32,111 nt of DNA from an uncultured Alistipes sp. (GCA_947178455.1 CAMWYI010000003.1:1-32111), one strand, 5' to 3'. Positions 1-8,600 are shown, counted from the stretch's first letter. The notes: a model not told the origin generated them from the letters alone. Program-made: numbers and translations.

Positions 1-26
1 GCTCTAACCAGCTGAGCTATCCCGCC
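1..26 (-). tRNA. 5' part of a tRNA, cut by the left window edge
   Basis: Read on the minus strand, the first 26 bases form a 7-base acceptor strand (GGCGGGA), T8, A9, a D-stem GCTC/GAGC and the D-loop AGCTGGTTA. This is the exact geometry of a tRNA 5' end. The anticodon lies outside the window, so the amino acid cannot be given. A well-formed promoter sits just upstream at 45-75. Confidence 0.88.
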
Positions 27-44
27 ATCGCTCGAAAGCGAGGG

Positions 45-75
45 CAAAGGTAATCGTTTTTTTCAATCGAACAAA
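45..75 (-). promoter_or_regulatory. Bacteroidota-type promoter for the left-edge tRNA
   Basis: On the minus strand the -7 box TACCTTTG (45-52) and the -33 box TTTG (72-75) are 19 bases apart, matching the TTTG/TAnnTTTG consensus. The predicted start is about 12 bases before the tRNA. Confidence 0.7.
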
Positions 76-83
76 ATCTTTTT

Positions 84-105
84 CCGAAAAAACCGATTTT
101 TTCGG
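84..105. repeat. 9-bp perfect inverted repeat between divergent genes
   Basis: CCGAAAAAA (84-92) and TTTTTTCGG (97-105) pair around the loop CCGA. It lies just outside the tRNA promoter and about 130 bases before oadA. It could act as a weak bidirectional terminator or an insulator. Its function is unknown. Confidence 0.4.
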
Positions 106-191
106 CATCCCCCGATTGCGGCCTGCCGGTCGCACGATAACGGTTTTGTGAAATAAATGATTTTCGATGCGGTGAAATCGAATTTGTTTCG

Positions 192-199
192 TATTTTTG
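192..199 (+). promoter_or_regulatory. Probable -7 element of the oadA promoter
   Basis: TATTTTTG matches TAnnTTTG and lies 39 bases before the chosen oadA start. No good TTTG was found at the expected -33 distance, so the assignment is moderate. Confidence 0.4.
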
Positions 200-237
200 C
201 GCCGAAAAGCGAAAAACAAGAAACAAAATTCGACAAA

Positions 238-2100
238 ATGAATAAAAAACTGAAAATCAGAGACCTTACGTTGCGCGACGGCCAGCAGTCGTCGTTCGCG
301 ACCCGTATGAGCCAAGCGCAAATCGACCGCTGCCTGCCTTATTATAAGGATGCGAAGTTCTATGCCATGGAAGTTTGGGGCGGTGCCGTGCCCGATTCGG
401 TGATGCGCTATCTGAACGAAAATCCGTGGACGCGTCTCGAAACCATCCACAAGGCGGTAGGCGACGTCTCGAAACTGACGGCCCTTTCGCGCGGCCGCAA
501 CCTTTTCGGCTACGCGCCCTATACGGACGAAATCATCGACGGATTCTGCCGCAACGCAATCGAAAGCGGGTTGGGCATCATGCGTATTTTCGACGCGCTG
601 AACGACGTCGACAACGTGAAGTCGACGATTAAATACGTGAAGCAGTACGGCGGCATCGCCGATTGCGCCGTATGCTACACGGTCGACCCCAAATATCCCG
701 AACCGGGGTTCTTCGCCAAACTGCTGGGCAAGAAGAAGCCGCAACCGGTCTTCACGGACGCTTATTTCGTCGACAAGGCCAAGCAAATGGCCGCGCTCGG
801 CGCCGATATGATTACGATTAAGGACATGTCGGGTCTGATTCCGCCGCGCCGCGTCGCTACGCTCGTCAAGCTGCTGAAGCAGAACATCTCGATTCCGGTC
901 GATTTCCATACCCACTGCACGCCGGGCTACGGTTTGGCGTCGGTGCTGTCGGCTATCATGGCCGGTGCCGACATCGTGGACACTAACTGCTGGTACTTCG
1001 CCGAAGGTACGGGTGCACCGGCATTGGAGCTCATCTACGTCTTCTGCAAGAAGTTGGGCATCGACTTGGGCGTGAACATGGAGGCCGTAGCGAAAATCAA
1101 CGTCGAGCTGCGTGAAATCCGCAAGGAGCTGAACAAATCGGTCTTCAACACGGAGAAACCCGAACCCAAACCGTTCAACCCGCTGACGGACAAACTGCCC
1201 GCCGACATCGACGCGCTGTTCGATGCCGCAATCGAAGCAGTGAAGAAAGACGACGAAGAGGGCGTTATCGCTGCCTGCCGCAAAATCGAAGCGCACTTCG
1301 GGTTCCCCGCACCGAACGAACTGGTGCAAAAAGCCGAAATCCCGGGCGGCATGTACTCGAACATGGTGGCCCAGCTGCAACAGCTGAAATCCGAAGAGAT
1401 TTTGCCGCGCGCTATGGAGTTGATTCCGACGGTGCGTTTAGCTGCCGGTCTGCCGCCGTTGGTGACTCCGACGTCGCAAATCGTCGGTGCGCAGGCCGTC
1501 AACTGCGCGCTCGACGAGAAAGCGGGCCGCGCGATGTACACCAACAAGAGTGCCCAGTTCGTCGGACTGGTCAAAGGCGAGTACGGCAAGACGCCGGTGC
1601 AAATCGACCCCGAATTCCGGTTCAAGATTTGCGGTGTGCGTGACGAACAGCCCTACGACACCTCGAAGTACCAAATGCAGCCCAACCCCGAACTGCCCGA
1701 AGCAGGCGGCATGAAGTTAGCCGAGACGGAGAAAGAGGTGCTGCTGCTGGAACTCTTCCCGATGGTGGCCAAGAAGTTCCTGACCGACGCGAAAGTCAAG
1801 GCTTACGAAGCGAAGAAAGCGGCCGAAAAACCGAAAGAAGTCGAGAAACCGCAGCAGGCCGAAGCGAAGCCGCAGCCGGCCGTCACGGGCAATCCCGTCA
1901 CCGCGCCGCTGCCGGGCCGTATCTTGGAGGTGCTGGTCAAGGAGGGCGACACGGTGGTCGAGGGACAGGACATCGTAGTGCTGGAAGCCATGAAAATGGA
2001 AAATTCCATCACGACGGACTATGCCGGTGTGGTAAAAGCGGTCTGCGTACAGCCGGGCGACACGGTGCCGACCGATGCCGTGCTGGCCGACATCGCATAG
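238..2100 (+). CDS. oadA: Biotin-dependent oxaloacetate decarboxylase alpha subunit / pyruvate carboxylase subunit B-like
   Basis: This is a 620-residue carboxyltransferase fused to a biotin carrier. The N-terminal DRE-TIM barrel starts with LRDGQQS (residues 12-18). It carries a probable carbamylated lysine in IKDMSG (K195) and metal-binding histidines in DFHTHCTPG (H224, H226). A conserved PYC/OADA domain follows, then a flexible Ala/Pro/Lys/Glu linker (about 530-555) and a biotinyl domain with EAMKMEN (biotin Lys about 586). The family moves CO2 between oxaloacetate and biotin. In Na+-pumping decarboxylases a membrane beta subunit completes the reaction, and no beta or gamma subunit gene is present here. 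The start at 238 is chosen because it follows the -7 element and gives the usual MNKKLKIRDLTLRDG start; an in-frame ATG at 157 lies upstream of that promoter. mscL follows after 30 bases. Confidence 0.9.
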   Translation: MNKKLKIRDLTLRDGQQSSFATRMSQAQIDRCLPYYKDAKFYAMEVWGGAVPDSVMRYLNENPWTRLETIHKAVGDVSKLTALSRGRNLFGYAPYTDEIIDGFCRNAIESGLGIMRIFDALNDVDNVKSTIKYVKQYGGIADCAVCYTVDPKYPEPGFFAKLLGKKKPQPVFTDAYFVDKAKQMAALGADMITIKDMSGLIPPRRVATLVKLLKQNISIPVDFHTHCTPGYGLASVLSAIMAGADIVDTNCWYFAEGTGAPALELIYVFCKKLGIDLGVNMEAVAKINVELREIRKELNKSVFNTEKPEPKPFNPLTDKLPADIDALFDAAIEAVKKDDEEGVIAACRKIEAHFGFPAPNELVQKAEIPGGMYSNMVAQLQQLKSEEILPRAMELIPTVRLAAGLPPLVTPTSQIVGAQAVNCALDEKAGRAMYTNKSAQFVGLVKGEYGKTPVQIDPEFRFKICGVRDEQPYDTSKYQMQPNPELPEAGGMKLAETEKEVLLLELFPMVAKKFLTDAKVKAYEAKKAAEKPKEVEKPQQAEAKPQPAVTGNPVTAPLPGRILEVLVKEGDTVVEGQDIVVLEAMKMENSITTDYAGVVKAVCVQPGDTVPTDAVLADIA

Positions 2101-2130
2101 GCTGAATAGAATTACAACAAATTAATAAGT

Positions 2131-2535
2131 ATGGCTTTTCTTAAAGAGTTCAAGGAGTTCGCCATCAAAGGCAACGTGATGGACATGGCCGTCGGTGTCA
2201 TCATCGGCGGGGCGTTCGGCAAAATCGTTTCGTCGATGGTCAACGACATTCTGATGCCGCCCATCGGGGCATTGATCGGCAACACCGATTTCACGCAGTT
2301 GAAAATCGTCTTGAAAAAGGCGGTCGAGGGCGGCGAGCCCCTCACGTGGAATTACGGCAACTTCATCCAGCAGTGCGTCGATTTCACGATTTTGGCTTTC
2401 TGCATCTTCATGATGGTCAAGATGATGAACAAGCTCATCAAGAAAAAGGAGGCCGCTCCTGCGCCCGCTCCGGCTCCCTCGAAAGAGGAGCAGTTGCTCG
2501 CCGAAATCCGCGACCTGCTGAAAGAGAAAAAGTAA
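2131..2535 (+). CDS. mscL: Large-conductance mechanosensitive channel MscL
   Basis: The product is 134 residues, the usual MscL length. It shows the N-terminal amphipathic helix ([15 protein letters not shown]), the pore-lining first membrane segment ([19 protein letters not shown], residues 17-35), a periplasmic loop, a second membrane segment (about 78-98) and a charged cytoplasmic C-terminal helix after an Ala/Pro stretch. MscL is a pentameric inner-membrane safety valve that opens under hypo-osmotic tension. It lies 30 bases after oadA with no promoter between, so the two are probably cotranscribed. A strong terminator follows. Confidence 0.95.
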   Translation: MAFLKEFKEFAIKGNVMDMAVGVIIGGAFGKIVSSMVNDILMPPIGALIGNTDFTQLKIVLKKAVEGGEPLTWNYGNFIQQCVDFTILAFCIFMMVKMMNKLIKKKEAAPAPAPAPSKEEQLLAEIRDLLKEKK

Positions 2536-2600
2536 GAGGCAGCGGCTGACGGAGTTTTTCAGACGCTCTCCCAAAGCCTGCCGCGTCAACGCTGTTATAC

Positions 2601-2640
2601 AAAAACGACCCTGTTGCATTTGTGCAACAGGGTCGTTTTT
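2601..2640 (+). terminator. Rho-independent terminator of oadA-mscL
   Basis: AAAAACGACCCTGTTGCA (2601-2618) pairs perfectly over 18 bp with 2623-2640 around the loop TTTG and ends in T5. Because the stem is A-rich at the left, it could also work on the opposite strand. Confidence 0.93.
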
Positions 2641-2659
2641 GTCGGTAGACGCATAAAAA

Positions 2660-2691
2660 TTTGGCAGTATTTGAAAATGTCGCTATCTTTG
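2660..2691 (+). promoter_or_regulatory. Strong Bacteroidota promoter of the structured RNA / lipoprotein unit
   Basis: TTTG (2660-2663) and TATCTTTG (2684-2691) are 20 bases apart, a full consensus match. The predicted start is near 2697, where the structured region begins. No other good promoter is seen before the lipoprotein start at 2960. Confidence 0.78.
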
Positions 2692-2695
2692 CCAC

Positions 2696-2924
2696 GCATT
2701 GCCGAATAGGCAATGTTCGGATGGCATTTAGGCTATTGCAGAACTGAAAAACGACCAATTCTTCAAGTACACACGCAATAGGCACGATGAATGCCCCGCT
2801 GTATGGCGTGGGTTGTGCTTATGTGTACAGGTGCTTGGTCGTACCTTCAGTTTGAAGCATCAACCCACGTTTCGATTTAGTTGAACGGTTGTCATTCGAT
2901 GACGACAATGGCATTGCGCAATGC
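2696..2924 (+). ncRNA. Candidate structured non-coding RNA or long regulatory leader, about 230 nt
   Basis: The region encodes no protein. A compound stem is visible: AACTGAA (2742-2748) with TTCAGTT (2846-2852); ACGACCAA (2751-2758) with TTGGTCGT (2835-2842); GTACAC (2767-2772) with GTGTAC (2823-2828); and ATAGGCAC (2778-2785) with GTGCTTAT (2815-2822). The 29-base apical loop holds most of CGTGGGTTG (2807-2815), which is the exact complement of CAACCCACG (2861-2869), so a pseudoknot is possible. The ends can close through GCATTGC (2696-2702) with GCAATGC (2918-2924). A side hairpin TTGTCAT-TCG-ATGACGACAA lies at 2889-2908. A closing stem, a wide internal region and a long terminal stem recall 6S RNA, but I cannot assign a family. 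tmRNA, RNase P and SRP signatures are absent. No U-tract terminator follows, so it may be the leader of the lipoprotein gene. Confidence 0.55.
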
Positions 2925-2959
2925 ACAAATAAACGTTTAACTAAAATCTAAAAAACACC

Positions 2960-3346
2960 ATGAAAAATTTATTTTTGGCGTTGGCGGCAGTAGCTGCAAT
3001 CGCTTTCGTCGGCTGTTCGAAAGACGACGACAACAACAAATCCACCGGTTTGGTCGGTACATCTTGGACTTATTCCGAATCGTATCCTTCGTCATCGTTG
3101 ACCGAAACTTTACAGTTTCAGAGCGGCGGCGTAGTGATTTGGTCGGGACAGTATACGGAATCCGGATACGGAACGGAAAAATACTCCAATGTCGGTTCCT
3201 ATACTTATGAAGCATCTGAGGTTACGATTCGCATCGTCCAAGACGATGAGTACGGAGCAGATGTATATACCGGCAAGGTGGAAGGAAAGAATCTGGTCCT
3301 GTACAATACGTATGGAAGCGTTTACGGAACTTTTCGGAAGAACTGA
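2960..3346 (+). CDS. Small secreted surface lipoprotein, function unknown
   Basis: The product is 128 residues. A lipoprotein signal peptide (MKNLFLALAAVAAIAFVGC) has its lipobox Cys at residue 19, followed by SKDDDNN. That acidic stretch matches the Bacteroidota lipoprotein export signal that sends proteins to the outer face of the outer membrane. The mature part is short and rich in Ser, Thr, Tyr and Gly with alternating beta-strand character (GTSWTYS, LQFQSGGVVIWSG, GSYTYEASEVTIRI), suggesting a small lipocalin-like beta-barrel. That fold is inferred. The gene stands alone between the structured leader and a strong terminator. Confidence 0.8.
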   Translation: MKNLFLALAAVAAIAFVGCSKDDDNNKSTGLVGTSWTYSESYPSSSLTETLQFQSGGVVIWSGQYTESGYGTEKYSNVGSYTYEASEVTIRIVQDDEYGADVYTGKVEGKNLVLYNTYGSVYGTFRKN

Positions 3347-3364
3347 ATCGCTGGTTGAATAGGG

Positions 3365-3398
3365 GAACGGACACCGGATATTCCGGTGTCCGTTCTTT
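3365..3398. terminator. Bidirectional terminator between convergent genes
   Basis: GAACGGACACCGG (3365-3377) pairs perfectly with 3383-3395 around the loop ATATT and is followed by TTT. It lies between the lipoprotein gene (+) and the channel gene (-, ending at 3419). Confidence 0.85.
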
Positions 3399-3418
3399 GT
3401 ATTAAAATTAGGTACTGA

Positions 3419-4111
3419 TTACGCCTGCTCTTTCTTGCCCGTATAGCGGTCAAGGATGTAGGTGGTGAAAATCGGGAAGAACATCATGCCCAACGACGGC
3501 AGGAGAATCGTAACGATTTTACCGATAGCGGTCACAGCGAAAATCTCGGCGCCGACCGTCGTGACGTTCATCCACGCCCACCAAAGCGCATTGCCGAAGC
3601 CGACCAATTTGGTGTTGACCCCTGCTTCATAATCATAGAACACGAGCGCCGAAAGGTAGGTGAAGACCACGACCGTGAAGATGTAGGCCCAGAAAACCCG
3701 ACCCATGCGGTTGCGTTTGCTGACCAGCCATTGCACGACGATGACCATCGCCAAGAACGCCCGCAGCATCGGAATCAACCCCACCAGCAGCGCCCAGTCG
3801 CGGGTCAGCACGACGCCGCTCCAATCGAGGATGTTGAGGTACGGAATCGAAATCAACAGGTAGGGCAAATGCACCCAAAAGAAGCGGCTGCGGCGCGGGG
3901 CGACGCCCCACCGCACGAAAAAATCGCACAGAAAAACGAGGCAGACCAAGAACTGCGTGACCATATAGGCCTGCGAGAAATGGACATGGTCGCCCGCGAT
4001 AATTTCCCACGAGATAGCGAACAGCAGGACGATACCGGCAATCACTTTCAGGATTTCCAACGTTTTCGTCAGCCCGCTGCGCATCGGTTCGGAAGAGGTA
4101 TTTTTCGACAT
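3419..4111 (-). CDS. Voltage-gated-type ion channel protein with an altered selectivity filter
   Basis: The 230-residue inner-membrane protein has several hydrophobic segments. The N-terminal ones resemble a voltage-sensor domain (FLVCLVFLCDFFVRWG; Arg-containing LIPMLRAFLAMVIVV). The C-terminal part has pore architecture: an outer helix (YIFTVVVFTYLSALVFYDYE), a pore helix (ALWWAWMNVTT) and an inner helix (IVTILLPSLGMMFFPIFTTYI). The filter reads TTVGAE (residues 184-189) where potassium channels have TVGYGD. Selectivity therefore cannot be assumed to be for potassium. The start at 4111 (ATG) is preferred over an in-frame TTG at 4144. The permease gene upstream ends 55 bases earlier on the same strand, so the two may be cotranscribed. 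Confidence 0.75.
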   Translation of the reverse strand: MSKNTSSEPMRSGLTKTLEILKVIAGIVLLFAISWEIIAGDHVHFSQAYMVTQFLVCLVFLCDFFVRWGVAPRRSRFFWVHLPYLLISIPYLNILDWSGVVLTRDWALLVGLIPMLRAFLAMVIVVQWLVSKRNRMGRVFWAYIFTVVVFTYLSALVFYDYEAGVNTKLVGFGNALWWAWMNVTTVGAEIFAVTAIGKIVTILLPSLGMMFFPIFTTYILDRYTGKKEQA

Positions 4112-4166
4112 GATTCGGAATGTTTTACGGCGGTGCTCCTGCAAATGCGATGCCAGCTCGCCCGCC

Positions 4167-5216
4167 CTACGAATCGGAAGAATCGAGGCGCGACGGAATC
4201 GTCATGCTTTGTGGGTCGAGGTAGGTGCGTTTGAACATATCGACGCAGAAAATGAACAGCGCGACCAGCAACGGCCCGAAGACCACGCCCATGAACCCGA
4301 ACAACGGAATCCCGACGATGACGCCGAACACAGTAACGAGCGGATGTGCATCGGCCATGCGTTTTTGGAGCAGCAGCCGCATCACGTTGTCGACATGCGT
4401 CACAATCAATATGCCGTAAAGCGCCAGTCCGAGCCCCAGCCCCCAATGGCCGTCCAGCATCAGATAACCGGCCAGCGGAAGCCACACGAGGGCGGTTCCG
4501 AGCACCGGAATGACCGTTGCGAAACAGGTCACCAACCCCCAAAACCACGCCAGCGGCACCCGAAAAACGAGGTACCCGACATAGGCCAACGCCCCCTGCG
4601 CCAAAGCCAGCAGCGGAATGACGATGGCGTTCGACCGCACGATGACGTGGATTTCGCGCAGCACATCGCGCGATACGGCTCGGTTGAAAGGCAGGATTTC
4701 GCGGCAATACTCCTCCATGCGGCGACCTCCTATCAGCATGAAATAGAGCACGAAAAGCAGTGCGACGACATTGAGCGACAACCCGACCAGACTGCGCACC
4801 ACCCACTGCCCCAGCCGCGAAAGCCAAGCAACGAGCGACGTCGCAATCGCCTCCTGCTCCATCTCGATGCCGATATGGTGATGCACGACGGTGTTCAAAT
4901 GTTGCAGCCGCAGGAGCAGCGTCTGCGGGTTGAGCGTCAAATCCTGAATCCGCGCGACCAGCATCCAAATAATCAACGACATCGGAATCAGGAAGCAGAA
5001 AATCGTCTCGACCACCAGCAGCGTCGCCGCCGCACTGCGCCGCCATTGGCAGCGGTCGGTGAGGTGGGTCATCTGCTTGCGCAGCAGGATGTAGATGGTC
5101 ATGGCTCCGAGCAGTCCGCCGAGCAACGGAATCAGTTTGCAGAAAATCGTGACGCCCATCGCCAAAATCAGCACGAAAAGCGAGTACCGCCAGTATTTTT
5201 CACGCACCGAAAACAT
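4167..5216 (-). CDS. AI-2E family (UPF0118) membrane transporter
   Basis: The 349-residue polytopic inner-membrane protein has the family pattern: paired N-terminal membrane helices (SLFVLILAMGVTIFCKLIPLLGGLLGA region), another helix pair, a long extramembrane alpha-helical region (about 100-140), and a C-terminal block of helices with the conserved Pro- and Gly-rich stretches VTCFATVIPVLGTALVW and VFGVIVGIPLFGFMGVVFGP. Family members export small molecules, and some work as Na+/H+ antiporters; the substrate here is unknown. The ATG at 5216 is chosen over a GTG at 5249. No good promoter was found; a partial -7 match (TATTTTCG, 5291-5298) lies upstream, next to an 11-bp tandem repeat at 5261-5282. 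Confidence 0.85.
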   Translation of the reverse strand: MFSVREKYWRYSLFVLILAMGVTIFCKLIPLLGGLLGAMTIYILLRKQMTHLTDRCQWRRSAAATLLVVETIFCFLIPMSLIIWMLVARIQDLTLNPQTLLLRLQHLNTVVHHHIGIEMEQEAIATSLVAWLSRLGQWVVRSLVGLSLNVVALLFVLYFMLIGGRRMEEYCREILPFNRAVSRDVLREIHVIVRSNAIVIPLLALAQGALAYVGYLVFRVPLAWFWGLVTCFATVIPVLGTALVWLPLAGYLMLDGHWGLGLGLALYGILIVTHVDNVMRLLLQKRMADAHPLVTVFGVIVGIPLFGFMGVVFGPLLVALFIFCVDMFKRTYLDPQSMTIPSRLDSSDS

Positions 5217-5260
5217 AGCATCCCACCGAAAGCAAGGAACATGCCGCACTGCTTTCGTGC

Positions 5261-5282
5261 AGTTGTTGAAAAGTTGTCGAAA
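5261..5282. repeat. Two tandem 11-bp repeats upstream of the AI-2E gene
   Basis: AGTTGTTGAAA and AGTTGTCGAAA are adjacent; on the minus strand they read TTTCGACAACT TTTCAACAACT. They lie 45-66 bases before the permease start. A closely similar pair occurs at 13102-13123 and a related triple at 10862-10894. Confidence 0.55.
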
Positions 5283-5309
5283 ACTTCATCCGAAAATAAA
5301 TCGAAATGT

Positions 5310-5341
5310 GTTGCGCCGGCGGATTGTTTGAACTATCTTTG
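5310..5341 (+). promoter_or_regulatory. Promoter of the small-RNA unit upstream of the TonB receptor
   Basis: GTTG (5310-5313, one mismatch to TTTG) and TATCTTTG (5334-5341) are 20 bases apart. The predicted start is near 5348. It reads toward the TonB receptor but is followed by a terminator hairpin at 5463-5498. Confidence 0.65.
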
Positions 5342-5400
5342 CGACGTGAAACGACAGATGCGACATACGACCCTGCACCAGACTTTCGGTAAGCGCCGAC

Positions 5401-5409
5401 GGGGGGGGG
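5401..5409 (+). repeat. Run of nine G in the small-RNA unit
   Basis: An uninterrupted G9 tract, rare in this window, lies in the internal region of the candidate RNA. Such tracts can slip during replication and are also prone to sequencing error. Confidence 0.85.
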
Positions 5410-5462
5410 TAGCGCAGCCGTATAACGCAATGTCGTATTGCGCACGAAGTTCGGCAGAATAA

Positions 5463-5505
5463 CGCGAGGGATGATTCACACCTGAATTGTCCCTCGCGCA
5501 TTTTT
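5463..5505 (+). terminator. Terminator-like hairpin before the TonB receptor gene
   Basis: CGCGAGGGA (5463-5471) pairs with TCCCTCGCG (5490-5498). An inner TTCA/TGAA pairing extends the helix, and CATTTTT follows. It would end the transcript from the 5310-5341 promoter. Confidence 0.7.
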
Positions 5506-5621
5506 ATTAAAGCGTCCTCGCAAGACCGACGCGCCGCACATTCGGCCACCGAGACAATAGCAATACACGCAAGACACATAAATTCCGTAATACTTTAACT
5601 TAATAAAAAACCAAATCAAAA

Positions 5622-8600
5622 ATGCGTATGAAGAAATTATTGCTTCTCGTGTTCTCGACAGTTGCCTTTTGCGTCGCACAGGCGCAGGTGACGACATCGA
5701 GCATCCATGGCAAAGTTGTGGATGACAACCGCAAGCCGGTAGTCGGCGCAACCGTCATTGCCGTACACACGCCGACCGGAACGGAATATGCCGTTGCGAC
5801 CAGCCGGGACGGTATGTTCAACCTCGGCGGTATGCGTGTCGGCGGCCCGTATGACATTACCGTCAGCTTCGTCGGTTGCAACGATGAAAAGTACAGCAAT
5901 GTGTATTTGACCATCGGCGAAGATGCCCAGTTCAACACGACGCTGCACGAATCATCGACCGACATCGGCGAAGTAGTCGTCATGGGAACCGCCAATCCGG
6001 TGTTCAACTCCAACCGCACCGGTGCACAGGAAATCATTTCCCGCGACATGATGGACAAACTTCCGACCGTCAATCGTTCGTTGACCGATTACACGCGTCT
6101 GACTCCGATGTCGAGCGGCTCGAACTTCGCCGGTACGTCCTATCGTTTCAACAACGTGACGGTCGACGGTGCGTCGTTCAACAACTCGTTCGGTCTTTCG
6201 GCTTCGTTGGGTGCCAGCGGCATCGAACCCATTTCGCTCGAATCCATCGAGCAGGTGCAGGTGATGATTGCTCCGTTCGACGTCCGAAACGGCGGCTTCA
6301 CGGGCGGCGGTATCAACTCTGTCACCAAATCGGGTTCCAATGAGTGGGAGGCTTCGGCTTATTTCTATAAAAAGAGCCCCTCGATGACCGGTTACCGCGT
6401 GAAAGATTACATCGGTACGGTAAAAGAGTTTACCAGCAACCAGTACGGCTTGAGCTTGAGCGGCCCGATTATCAAGAACAAATTGTTCTTCTTCCTCAAC
6501 GGCGAATTGGACCGCATCGAGGAGCCGATCAATTACACGACGAAGAACTCCGTTCCCACGCCGGAATCGCTGCAAGATCTTTCCAACTTCTTGGGCGACG
6601 AACTGGGCTACAATCCCGGTGCATTCGACTTGTCGAAAACCGAGACTTACGGCGACCGCATCACGGCCCGCGTAGACTGGAACATCAACTCGAAAAATAC
6701 GTTCTCGGTCAAGTACTATTATCTGAAATCGTACAACACGAACAGCCCTTCGACTTCCGGCAAACCGGCCAACGGTCGTGGCCCCAACGCCTATGCCATC
6801 CCCTACTCGTCGAGCTTCTACCGCACGAACAACAACTTCCACATCGTCATGGCCGACCTCAATACGACCGTGAACGACCGTATGTCGAACACGTTGAAGT
6901 TCGGTTACTCGCGTCTGCGCGACTATCGTGACATGGACGGCGGTTTCTTCCCGCAAGTCGATATTCTGAAAGACGGCAACAGCTATACCGTATTCGGAAC
7001 GGAAGCCAACTCTTACAACAACCAGTTGGATACCGACATTTTCCAGATTCAGGACAACTTCACGATTAATGCAGGCAAGCATCAAATCGTCATCGGTACC
7101 CAATCCGACTATCGTAGCTTCAAAAACGGATTCGCCCAGAACTTCCCCGGAACTTGGGTATTCTCGTCGATTGACGACTTCAAATTCAACGTGCTGGCGT
7201 CGAAGCAGTATCTTGCACAGCACGGCTCGATGGAAGGATTCAACATTACGAACTTCAATCCGGCCGACTTCGGTCTGACGGGTGTCGTAAACAACGGTTT
7301 GGCAAACTCGGCCGGTACCGGATACACCTATTACAATCAGAAATTCACGAACTCGGAGAAATATAGTTCGTTCCCCTTCGCCGAAGTGAATGTCGTTCAG
7401 CTGGGCTTCTATGTTCAGGACAAATGGGCTCCCTCGCACAAATTCAACCTCACTTACGGTTTGCGCGTCGACGTACCGATTTTCGTTACCGACCTGCCGA
7501 CCAACGACAAAGTCGCCGGTGCGACCTTCCGCGACGGTATCAAAATCGACGTGTCGAAATACCCGAACGCGCACCCGCAGTTCTCGCCGCGTCTCGGCTT
7601 CAACTGGAAACCGCTTGAAGACGGTTCGCTGCAAGTACGCGGCGGTACGGGTCTTTTCTCCGGTACGCCTCCGTATGTATGGATCAGCAATCAGGCCGGA
7701 AACAACGGCGTACTTTTCACCGACGTGAATCTCAGTGGCAATGCGCTCCAAAACCTCGGCTTTACCGGCAATATCGACGAATACAACTGGATGGCCAAAG
7801 CCGCCGGTGCCGCTGATATTTCGATTACCGACCCCGATTTCAAATATCCGATGCTGTGGAAGACCAATGTCGCTATCGACTACAAATGGCGCGGCTGGGT
7901 GTTGACTTGGGAAACGCTTTACAGCAAAGATCTCAATGCCATCTACCACGACAACATCAACCTCGAAGTAGCAGACCAAAATATCAACGACGGTGCCCCC
8001 AACAGCAAACGTACGGCATTCACCGGCAACTACATCAGCAACGGCGAAGGTGCTAACAGTGTCGTGATGTTGCGCAACACCAGCAAAGGTTATTCGATTT
8101 ACAACACCATCCAGTTGCAGAAATCGTTTACCGAAGGTCTGTTCCGAGGCTTGGGCATCAACGCATCGTACTCGTTCGGTACTGCTCGCAGTGTAACTGA
8201 CGGTACATCTTCGGTTGCCTTGTCCGCATGGAAATACACGCCGAAAGTGGCTGTGAACAGCGAAGAGGTAGGTTATAGCGCCGGTGCATTCGACGGTCGT
8301 CTGCTCCTTTCGGCCTACTACACGGCTCGCTGGGGCAAACACGGTGCTACGAACATCGGTTTGGTTTACCAGCGCTATCGTCCGTACCGTTATTCCTATT
8401 GCTATGACGGAGATGCCAATGGCGACAAACAAACCGCGAATGACCTGATTTACATTCCGCGCGACCGCTCGGAAGTAGAAGGACACTTGGTAAAAGGTTC
8501 GTTCGGCAGTGTCGACGAAGCATGGGAGGCAATGGATGCTTTCATCGCACAGGATGCCTATCTGTCGAAACATCGCGGCGAATACGCCACCCGCAACGGC

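Larger units (their letters stand above)
5348..5505 (+). ncRNA. Candidate small RNA or attenuated leader, about 155 nt
   Basis: A promoter and a terminator hairpin bracket a non-coding stretch. A long-range stem joins TGCG-AC-ATACGAC (5359-5371) to GTCGTAT-TG-CGCA (5432-5444), that is 11 bp around a 2x2 internal loop. The enclosed part holds a small TCGG/CCGA hairpin and a run of nine G (5401-5409). An alternative hairpin, CGCAAT-GTCGT-ATTGCG (5426-5442), excludes the long stem. It could be a stand-alone small RNA or a leader controlling the receptor gene 115 bases downstream. I do not recognise a known RNA family. The rest of the gap, 5509-5621, shows nothing beyond an A-rich receptor leader. 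Confidence 0.45.

Noticed and set aside
157-237. N-terminal extension of oadA from an ATG at 157
   Set aside because: The extension overlaps the -7 element at 192-199 and is not part of the family's conserved N-terminus.
2696-2924. tmRNA, RNase P RNA or SRP RNA
   Set aside because: No tRNA-like ends or tag reading frame, no RNase P core sequences, and no GGAA-type SRP apical loop; the size also disagrees with the first two.
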